DNA of 64,000 nucleotides from Sorangium aterium (GTDB lineage Bacteria > Myxococcota_A > Polyangia > Polyangiales > Polyangiaceae), in contig NZ_JAQNDK010000004.1 in the NCBI RefSeq assembly GCF_028368935.1, forward strand, positions 992,001-1,056,000, written 5' to 3'. The notes under the pieces were generated by a model. The model saw only the letters and a list, made by a program, of their open reading frames with translations. It was not told the origin of the DNA and made no database searches. Made by a program: the position numbers and the translations under genes. Every line of letters starts with the position of its first letter. The stretch's first letter is position 1. This document shows, piece by piece, positions 1-7,300 of the stretch.

Positions 1-353
1 GCGGCCGGCGCCAGGGTCGCGTTGTGCGCCGCGGGCGTGGCGACCAGCTGCGACCCGCTCACGCTCGTGGTGGCGCTCCACGCGTTCACGAGCGTGGAGC
101 CGTTCAGGTTCGTGGTGATCCGCCAGGTCGTCGTCGTCGCGGTTCCGGTGTTCCGGATGGCGACGTCGGCGCAGTACCCGGTCCCCCAGTCCGACGCGAC
201 CGTCAGCGTGGCGGTCAGCCCGTCGCCGGTCAGCGGCTGATCCCAGCCTTCCTGTTGCTCGATCTCCCCTTCCGGCCCGTAGGCGTCCTCCACGACGCAC
301 GCTCCGAGGAGCACGAGGGCGGCGGCGGTCGCCGCCGACAAGCAAGTTCGCAT
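1..353 (-). CDS. Lipoprotein with CBM2-like cellulose-binding module (truncated by window edge)
   Basis: The reverse strand reads from an ATG at 353 off the left edge. The N-terminus is a lipoprotein signal (MRTCLSAAT... LLGAC lipobox), so the protein should be lipidated after export. After a short acidic spacer the chain reads like a family 2 carbohydrate-binding module: WGTGYCADVAIRNTGTA, then W-R-I-T and N-A-W-S, with the aromatic residues placed as in CBM2. Family knowledge: CBM2 binds crystalline cellulose or xylan and is usually joined to a glycoside hydrolase, esterase or LPMO. Any catalytic domain lies outside the window. A purine-rich RBS (GAAAGGAAC) precedes the ATG. The start and module are clear; the overall enzyme is unknown. 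Confidence 0.82.
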   Translation of the reverse strand, partial: MRTCLSAATAAALVLLGACVVEDAYGPEGEIEQQEGWDQPLTGDGLTATLTVASDWGTGYCADVAIRNTGTATTTTWRITTNLNGSTLVNAWSATTSVSGSQLVATPAAHNATLAPA

Positions 354-589
354 GGAAAGTTCCTTTCAGAGCACGCGGAGCGCGAGGCGATCCGCGAAAG
401 GTCCTCGGCCTCCGGCGCCGGCGGCCCTGCGGCCGGTGGCGCTCGGAGACCGAGGATCAATGAATGACCTCCATGGTTGCCCGAGCAGCTCGGACCCAAT
501 CACGAAAGCGACGAGAGCCGTGTATTTCGCGGTCGGTCGGAGTTTTTGAGCCGCATCAGAACGACGCCGCTCTCAGCATCCGGCCTACG

Positions 590-1309
590 TCAGGACAGCG
601 CGCGGATATCCATCGTGATGTCGCCCATGACGTCCGCGTAGCGGAGCGCGATGTTTTTGGCGTCGTCGAGAGACGGCACATCGACGATGACGTACCCGCC
701 GATCAGCTCCTTGGCTTCGGCGAACGGGCCGTCGGTCACCTTGTGCTTGCCGCCGGTCGACACGATGCGAGCGCCCTTCGCGCTCGGCTGCATTCCCTCG
801 GTCGCGAGCAGCACGCCGGCCCGGGTCATCTCCTCGATGAGGCGACCCATCGACGCCATCAGCTCCGGCGCGGGCGGCGCGTCGCCTCCCGCCTCGTCGT
901 GGCAGTGGACCGCCATGTACCGCGTCGTCGTGAGCCCCTCGGGCTTCGGCCCCATGCCGAGATCCCACATCTCCGTCACAGGCCGGATGTCGATGTCGAC
1001 GTCGCCGATCAGGGCCGCGAACCGCGACACCCAGCCGATCGCCTCGTCGAGCGACGTGACGCGGAGGACCGCGAAGCCGGCGGGCACCGCCTTTGCGCCG
1101 CCGAAGGGCCCTCGGGTGACGGTGCGCTGGCCGCCGGCGAACTGGAGGCGAACGCCCTCGGAGCTGGGGCGGAGCCCATCGCCGCCGCGCAGCACCCCCG
1201 TCTTCACCAGGTCCCCCATCATCTGCCCCACACGCGCGATGAACTCGGGGCTCGGCATCGCGCCGGCTTCAGTCTGTGCGTTGGTCCTGTGCATGATCAT
1301 GAAACGCAT
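590..1309 (-). CDS. Tandem YCII-domain (DGPF family) protein
   Basis: A 239-residue cytoplasmic protein made of two similar halves (about 1-115 and 125-239). Each begins like a YCII/DGPF domain (MRFMIMHRTN; TTRYMAVHCH) and contains the family signature (RGPFGGAKAV in the first, DGPFAEAKELIGGYV in the second). YCII-related domains form ferredoxin-like dimers. Stand-alone DGPF proteins often sit beside ECF sigma factors, and their catalytic role is unproven. I chose ATG at 1309 because an AAGGAGAA ribosome site lies 8 bases upstream; the frame stays open to 1348. The internal duplication is probably a covalent version of the usual homodimer (inference). The first half lacks the Asp of the DGPF motif, so the halves may have diverged in function. 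Confidence 0.85.
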   Translation of the reverse strand: MRFMIMHRTNAQTEAGAMPSPEFIARVGQMMGDLVKTGVLRGGDGLRPSSEGVRLQFAGGQRTVTRGPFGGAKAVPAGFAVLRVTSLDEAIGWVSRFAALIGDVDIDIRPVTEMWDLGMGPKPEGLTTTRYMAVHCHDEAGGDAPPAPELMASMGRLIEEMTRAGVLLATEGMQPSAKGARIVSTGGKHKVTDGPFAEAKELIGGYVIVDVPSLDDAKNIALRYADVMGDITMDIRALS

Positions 1310-1651
1310 GTCCACATTCTCCTTGGTATGGGCCGACAGGGAGCGCACGAGCTGCCGTCGTCCAGCGCGACGCTCTTCTCGATGTCTCCCGGAGCGGTGG
1401 CCCTCACGCGCCGGCGTGCTCGCTGCAGCCCTGCTCGTTCGTGCCCTCGCTCCGGTCCTGACGCTGTCTGCTCGTACACTCTTCCCACGGGGTCGTTACC
1501 GGGAGGAAGCCCGGCGTTCAGCAGGGCGACGAACGGAAGCGCGCCGGATCGACACGGGGGAGCTTTTTTTTTCGCGCCGCCGCGGGACGCGCCCGGGCGC
1601 GCCGGCCGTACCCTCACGGGCCGCGCGCCTCCGCGGCGGCGCTGGCCGCGG
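1310..1651. other. Intergenic region, no gene seen
   Basis: A 342-bp gap between two reverse-strand genes. It holds a T-rich run near 1563-1573 next to a very GC-rich segment, and it must contain the promoter of the YCII gene. No conserved protein, RNA gene or convincing terminator was recognised. Confidence 0.5.
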
Positions 1652-1876
1652 TCACGCCGCCAGGCGATGCTCGATCTCGATCGGCGTGAGCGGCGGTGGC
1701 AGCTCGTCGATGACGACCGCGCTGCCCGGGTGCTGGCGGACGAGCTCCTCCGTGGACTCGATCGCTTCCTGCACCGTGCCGTACGGGAGCGAGCGGGTGA
1801 CGTAGCCCTCGGCCGCGACCACCCAGCCCCAGCCGTCGGGGTCCGGCATGACGTGGTATGTGAGCCTCTGTGTCAT
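1652..1876 (-). CDS. Small DUF2188-like protein
   Basis: A 74-residue protein reading MTQRLTYHVMPDPDGWGWVV, then EGYVTRS, TVQEAIESTEELVRQHPGS and VVIDE. This is the layout of DUF2188 proteins: a short beta-rich start 'Y-H-V-x-P-x-P-D-G-x-W', then a helix with A-I/E-x-A, then a V-I-H/D strand. Their function is not established. The start at 1876 is favoured by a strong GGAGGGAGGA ribosome site just upstream; the frame is open to 1924. It is monocistronic, about 70 bp upstream of the mglA stop on the same strand. Assignment rests on pattern similarity only. Confidence 0.7.
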   Translation of the reverse strand: MTQRLTYHVMPDPDGWGWVVAAEGYVTRSLPYGTVQEAIESTEELVRQHPGSAVVIDELPPPLTPIEIEHRLAA

Positions 1877-1946
1877 GGTGTGTCCTCCCTCCGGGAGGGT
1901 GAGCTCGGCGCGCGCGAGCAGCAAGAGATCGGCGCTCGCGGAGGCC

Positions 1947-2537
1947 CTACCGCTGGCGGCGCTGCACCTCCTTGAGGGCGAGCTTCGAGATCGCCCTCAG
2001 GGTGTCGAACACGCCGCGGCCGCTCGCCGCCGCGGCCTCGAACTCGGGCGCCCCGTCCGGGTTGAGGAGCTCCCGGAGCTCCGCGACATCGGCGATCCCG
2101 TCGAGATCCCGCTTGTTGTACTGGACGACGAACGGCAGCCGGCCGGGCGAGCGGCCCTCCTCGGCGAGGTTGTCCCAGAGGTCCGCCAACGACTCGATGT
2201 TCGCGTCGAGCCGGGCGCGCTGCGAGTCCGCCACGAACACGACGCCATCCAGCCCCTTCAGGATGAGCTTCCGGCTCGCCCTGTAGAAGATCTGGCCCGG
2301 CACCGTGTAGAGCTGAAGGCGCGTCCGGAAGCCCGACAGGCCCCCGAGATCGAGCGGCAGGAAATCGAAGAACAGCGTGCGATCGCTCTCGGTCTTGAGC
2401 GAGATGAGCCGCCCCTTGGCGGCCGGCACCGTCCGGTCGTACACGTACTGAAGGTTCGTCGTCTTGCCGCAGAGACCGGGTCCGTAATAGACGATCTTGC
2501 AGTAGATCTCCCGGCTCGCATAGTTGATGAACGCCAT
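1947..2537 (-). CDS. mglA: MglA-type Ras-like small GTPase
   Basis: A 196-residue Ras-superfamily GTPase of the bacterial MglA branch. The P-loop is YYGPGLCGKTTNL (residues about 18-30). It is followed by the MglA hallmarks SDRTLFFDFLPLDLG, LYTVPGQIFY (switch 2), GLDGVVFVADSQ, and the base-specificity motif QYNKRDL. Family knowledge: MglA-GTP sits at the leading cell pole and sets polarity and gliding direction in Myxococcus, with MglB as its GAP and RomR/RomX as partners. The start at 2537 has a GGAGGAGC ribosome site; the frame runs open further upstream but without such a site. No mglB lies beside it, unlike the mglBA operon of Myxococcus, so this is an orphan or paralogous copy. Confidence 0.93.
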   Translation of the reverse strand: MAFINYASREIYCKIVYYGPGLCGKTTNLQYVYDRTVPAAKGRLISLKTESDRTLFFDFLPLDLGGLSGFRTRLQLYTVPGQIFYRASRKLILKGLDGVVFVADSQRARLDANIESLADLWDNLAEEGRSPGRLPFVVQYNKRDLDGIADVAELRELLNPDGAPEFEAAAASGRGVFDTLRAISKLALKEVQRRQR

Positions 2538-2587
2538 CGGCGTGCTCCTCCAGAGTCGACGTTCGAGGGGAGGCAAGGCCGGCCCCC

Positions 2588-2680
2588 GCATTGAAAAAGA
2601 AGGCGACCGTCGTCCATCGCATTGGAAGCGATGGCGACTGTCGTGAAGCGCATTGGAAACGAAGGCGATCAGCGGCCGCC
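2588..2680. repeat. Three tandem copies of a ~31-bp direct repeat upstream of mglA
   Basis: Units begin at 2588, 2619 and 2650, each opening with GCATTGRAARMGAWGGCGAY. Spacing is exactly 31 bp. The first 20 bases of each unit are well conserved, and units 1 and 2 also share the following CGTC/TGTCGT stretch. The array ends 50 bp before the mglA start codon, so it lies in the promoter or 5' leader. There are no unique spacers of CRISPR kind. It could be an operator array or a recent slippage duplication. Confidence 0.8.
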
Positions 2681-2898
2681 GCGCTCGAGGCGGCGGCCGT
2701 CGTCGACTCCTGCGCTGGGAGGGGAGGCGGCGGCCGCTCTCCCCACGATTCCATGCGCCGCGCCGGGGGCGCCCCGGCTCGCCCACGGCGCGCCGCGCGG
2801 CGCGCCCCGCTCGCTGCTCCCCGCGCTACGTCACGCGCGGCCGGCGGCGAGCGGGCGCGCCGCTGCTGCCGCCGCGAGCGGCGCCGCGCCGGCGGCGA

Positions 2899-4146
2899 TC
2901 ACGAAGACGCGTCGGCGATCGCGTGGAGGGCGGCCACGAAGCCCTCCAGGGAGGCGTCGCGCGCGTCGCTGTGCTTCACCAGCCGCTCGTTCACGGCGAT
3001 GAGCTCCACCACGTCCGGGCTCGCGCCCGGGACCCGCCGGAGCTCGTGCACAGCGCGGCTCACCCGCGACGGCGGGTCGAGGCACGCGAGCGCCGACAGC
3101 GCCGCCGTCGCGCCCGCCTCGCGGCCCGCCGCGAGCGCCTCCCGCGCCATCCCGAGCAGCACCAGCGCGAAGGCGACCTGGATCGCCTCCAGGAAGCCGC
3201 GGGAGACCTCCTTGCCGCCCTGGCTGGCCTCGCTCCACGCGAGCGTCACGAGCTCGCCTATCTCCGAGAAGGCGCGCCTCGACATCAGCGTGGAGAGCGT
3301 CTCCAGGCCGTGTTTGTCCCACGCCGCCCGCGTCGTCAGCTGGCGCGCGAGCCAGGAGAGCACGGCATACGCGTCGTCCCCCGCCCGGATCGCGCCGAGC
3401 GCGATGTCCATCAGCGCGGCCCGCCCCACGCCGTGCGCCTCGAGCCAGCCGAGCAGGTTCGCCCGCTCCGCGCCCCGCGGCGTCCGGCGCGCCTTCTCGA
3501 GGATCGCGTCCCGGAGCGCCGGGGGAAAACGGAGGATATCGACGCTCCAGTCCTCGTCCGAGCCGCGCGCGCGCTCCATCGCCAGCGCGGCCAGCGCGTC
3601 GTCATCGAGCGAGAGCGCCCCGGCCCGCCTCGCCGCGAGGATCTTCGGGACCGGCAGATCGCGCAGCGCGGGGCGCTCCCCGTTCAGGCCGTCGAGCTCG
3701 TCCCCGTCGAGCAGCGGCGGCAGCCCCTTGTGGACCTTGGGCGCGAGGATGAACTCCGAGGGCCACTGGACAGGCTCGCGCCGGCAACGCTCGAGCACGC
3801 GCTCGTAGATCCCCGCCGGGACCTTGCCGCGCACGAGATCCGAGAGCTCGATCCACTCCTCCTCGTCGAGCACGAGGCGCGGCACGCCCAGCACCTCATG
3901 CTGGAAGTGCGCGGGATCCTGGATCGCGAGCCGCGCGAGCTGCCGGATCACCGGCCCGCTGAACCCGCTCTCGCAGCGCGCTCTCCAGCGCAGGAGATCG
4001 GATGTCCCGAGCTCGTCGATGTGCTCGGACAGGAAGGCATGATCGTCTGGCTCCAGCGACGGCTGACGGAGCACATGAAAGAACGCGACGGGACGGGCAC
4101 GGCCCCGGTGCGCGCGCACCAGGGCCTCTATCTCCGCCTTTCGCAT
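2899..4146 (-). CDS. Unrecognised 415-residue cytoplasmic protein
   Basis: I do not recognise the family. The protein is mainly alpha-helical and rich in Leu, Ala, Arg and Glu, with no signal peptide, membrane segment or catalytic motif that I can name. It starts MRKAEIEALVRAHRGRARPV with a GAGGTCG ribosome-like site before the ATG at 4146. Segments such as LLGWLEAHGVGRAALMDIAL and AYAVLSWLARQLTTR look like helical hairpins, so a HEAT-like or helical scaffold is possible (inference). Codon use is the same high-GC3 style as its neighbours. It stands alone on the reverse strand between mglA (361 bp downstream) and the large kinase. Confidence 0.75.
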   Translation of the reverse strand: MRKAEIEALVRAHRGRARPVAFFHVLRQPSLEPDDHAFLSEHIDELGTSDLLRWRARCESGFSGPVIRQLARLAIQDPAHFQHEVLGVPRLVLDEEEWIELSDLVRGKVPAGIYERVLERCRREPVQWPSEFILAPKVHKGLPPLLDGDELDGLNGERPALRDLPVPKILAARRAGALSLDDDALAALAMERARGSDEDWSVDILRFPPALRDAILEKARRTPRGAERANLLGWLEAHGVGRAALMDIALGAIRAGDDAYAVLSWLARQLTTRAAWDKHGLETLSTLMSRRAFSEIGELVTLAWSEASQGGKEVSRGFLEAIQVAFALVLLGMAREALAAGREAGATAALSALACLDPPSRVSRAVHELRRVPGASPDVVELIAVNERLVKHSDARDASLEGFVAALHAIADASS

Positions 4147-4332
4147 GGCACGACCTCATCACCCGAGACCCCATGTGGGATCAGGGACGCTCTCAGGTCC
4201 ATCGTCGCCAGGCGCTAGCGCGGCCCGTCATGACTCGTCGGTCGGTGGAATGACGGATCCTGTTCCTGACCGGTGTGCCCAGGGTAGCGCCAGCGCGCCC
4301 GCTGTCAACGCCCTCATCGCTGCTCAACTACT

Positions 4333-7300
4333 CTACTCAGTGCGCCGCCGCCGCCGCCGCTCCCGGTCGTTCGCGGGTGGCTTGACGTCGCGCGAGAGCG
4401 GCAGCTCGACGGAGAAGGTCGAGCCCTCGCCGATCTCGCTCGCCACGCTCACCCGCCCTCCGTGCGCCTCGACGATGGTGCGCGTGATGTAGAGGCCCAG
4501 CCCGAGCCCGCCGTAATGACGCGACGAGACGCCCCGGCGATACCGCTCGAAGACCTGCTCTCGCACGTCGGCGGGGATGCCGATGCCATGATCGGTCACC
4601 GAGAGGCGGGCGATCTCTCCGTCCGACGCGATGGTGAGCTCGAGCGGCTTGCCCCCGCCGAACTTGATCGCGTTGCTCAGCAGGTTGGTCACGACCTGCT
4701 CGATGCGCTGCGCGTCCCAGCGGCCGACGACCGGCCCGGCGGCGCGCACGTCGAGCGCGCAGCCTGCCCGCGCGAGCTGGTCGTCCAGGTACGTGGCGAC
4801 CTCTCCGACGATCGCGCGGAGATCGATCTCGATCGGGTCGAGCTCCAGGCGCCCCGCCTGGATGCGGGAGACGTCGAGGAGCATGTCGACGAGGGCGACG
4901 AGGCGCTTGATCTGCCGCTGCGAGAGATCGACCGACGCGCGCGCCCGCTCGATGCCCTCCGCGCCTCGCGAGAGCTTCTTCTCCATCGAGTGGACGGCGA
5001 GCTGCAGGCTGGTCAGCGGCGTCCGGAGCTCGTGCGAGGCGACGGAGAGGAACTCGTCCCGCACGCGGACGGCCTCCTCCGCGCGGGCGCGCGCTCGCTG
5101 CTCATCCGCGAGCAGGCGGTCCCGCTGCTGCTCGGCCTGCACGCGCGTGGTGACGTCGCGGAAGCTCCAGACCCGCCCGACGATGCGCCCGCTCACGCGC
5201 TGAGGCTGGGAGCAACGCTCGAAGACCCGGCCGTCGTCGAACGTCAGGGTGTCGACGCCGCTCGCCTCCCGAGGATCGTCGACGCTCCTCGTCGTCCTCG
5301 TCATCTTCGCTGTCTTCGCCGTCTTCGCTGTCCTTGCTGTCTTCGTTTCTTGCAGGAGCTGCTCCGAGTCCGCGAGCTGATCGACGCAGAGCGCCAGGCG
5401 GTCGTCCTGCGAGAGGAGCACATGCTCGGGGATCCCCCACATCTCCCTGAACCTTCGGTTGTGCCGCACGGGGCGGCCCGCGTCGTCGACGACGAGGATG
5501 CCGTCCGCCGTCGAGTCGAGCGTGGCCTCGAGCAGCGCGTGCGAGTGGCGCAGCATCTCCTCGGCGCGCTTGCGCTCGGTGACGTCCGTCGAGATCCCGC
5601 ACACCGCATACGACGTCCCGTCCGGATGGCGCAGCGGGAACTTGAGGGAGAGGAACACGTGCATGCCGTCGGGCGCCGAGACGAACTCGTCCCTCTCGAT
5701 GGGGTTGTCCTCCCGCAGCGCGGCGAGATCGTTGGCGCGCACCGCGTCGGCGATCTCGGTCGGGAACAGCTCGTGGTCGGTCTTGCCGAGGATGTCCTCG
5801 CGGCTCACGTGCACGACGTCCTCGTAACGGCGGTTGATGAGCAGGTACCGCCCGTCCGGGGCCTTGACGAACACGACGGCGGGCGTGTTGTCGAGGATGG
5901 CCTGCAGGAGCGAGCTGCTGTCGTGCAAGGACGCCTCCGCGCGCCGGCGCTGCGCGTTCTCCAGCTGGAGCTCGCCGTAGAGCCGCGCGTTCTCGAGCGA
6001 GATGGCCGCCTGCGACGCGAGGACATCGAGGACGTCCAGCTCCGCCGTGGAGAAGGCGCCCGGGACCAGGTCGTTCTCCAGGTAGAGCAGGCCCACCGCC
6101 TCGTCCTGGCGCACGATGGGCACGCCGAGGGCCGAGCGGCGAGGGCGCAGCGCGTCGCCGAAATAGGGATCCATCGTGAAGCGGTGCGGCGCAGCCGCGT
6201 CGGCGATCGCGATGGGCTTGCGGGCGCGGACGACGGCCCTGCAGAGCGACAGGGGCACCTGCGACGGCGCCGCGAGGCGGCCGGCGGGGCCGAAGGCGCG
6301 CTCGCCGTCGCCGCTCGCCTCCGCCAGGACGAGGCCCTCCGGCGACGAGAGGAGCAGGCAGCCGCGCTGCGCGCCCACGTGCTCCATGGCCACGCGCAGG
6401 AGCCGCGCGTGCAGCTGGGGCAGGACCAGCGCGCTCGAGATCTCCTGGGAGGCCTTCAGAATGCCGAGCATATCCAGGTACTTGACGTCGGCACACCCGG
6501 ACGCGGGCCGCCTCGCGAGCTCGGGGTGCCGCTGGAGCAGGGCGCAGACCTTCGCCCGCGCGCCCCAGGCCTCGTAGCTGTCGCGGGCGCGCGCGAGGTA
6601 GGCGCTCGCCGCCGTGTCGAGCCCCCGCTGCTCGTAGAAGCGCGCGCAGAGCTCGCTGGCGAGCCCCTCGACCTCGAGGAACCCGCCGGCGCGGGCGTCC
6701 TTGAGGGCCTGCTCGTACGCGCGCTCCGCGGCGAGCTCATCGCCCGAGAGGCGCGCGAGTTCGGCCGAGACCAGGGCTGCCTGGTGTGCGAAGTTCGCCG
6801 GGGAGACCTCCGCCAGCGCCGTCAGGTGGGCGAGGTGCGCGCGCACGGCCTCGAGGCAGGCGGGCGGGGGCGCGCGAGCGTGGCCGGCAGAGCGCGCGAC
6901 CGCCGCGTAGAAGTGAAGCTGGGCGGCCCCGAGGAAGCCGCGCGCGGCCTGCAGCAATGCGCCCGCGCGCTCCGCCGCCTCGACGGCCCCGCCCGGATCG
7001 CCGAGGTGCAGGCGCGTCTGCAGCTCGAGGAGGTGGCCATGGAAGCCCCTGATCGGCGACCTCTGCGCGAGCTCCTCGACGGCGCAGTCCGCAGGGCGAT
7101 CGGGCGCGGAGGGGTCGCGCAGCCGCGCGATCAGGCGCAGCTGGGCGCGGAAGACCTCCTGGTCGAGCCAGCCGCTCGTCCGCTCGGCGAACGCGAGGCG
7201 CCGGGTCGCCTCGTCGGCGACGTCGTCGAGGGAGTCGCCGACGAACAGCCGGAGCGCGACGAGCTGATGGCCGAAGTAGCACGCGAAAGGGTAGTTGCCG

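Noticed and set aside
1560-1610. T-run next to a GC-rich stretch as a terminator
   Set aside because: The T-run precedes rather than follows the possible stem on the + strand, and no gene ends there on that strand.
2588-2680. CRISPR array
   Set aside because: Three contiguous direct repeats without spacers and no cas genes; a simple tandem repeat.
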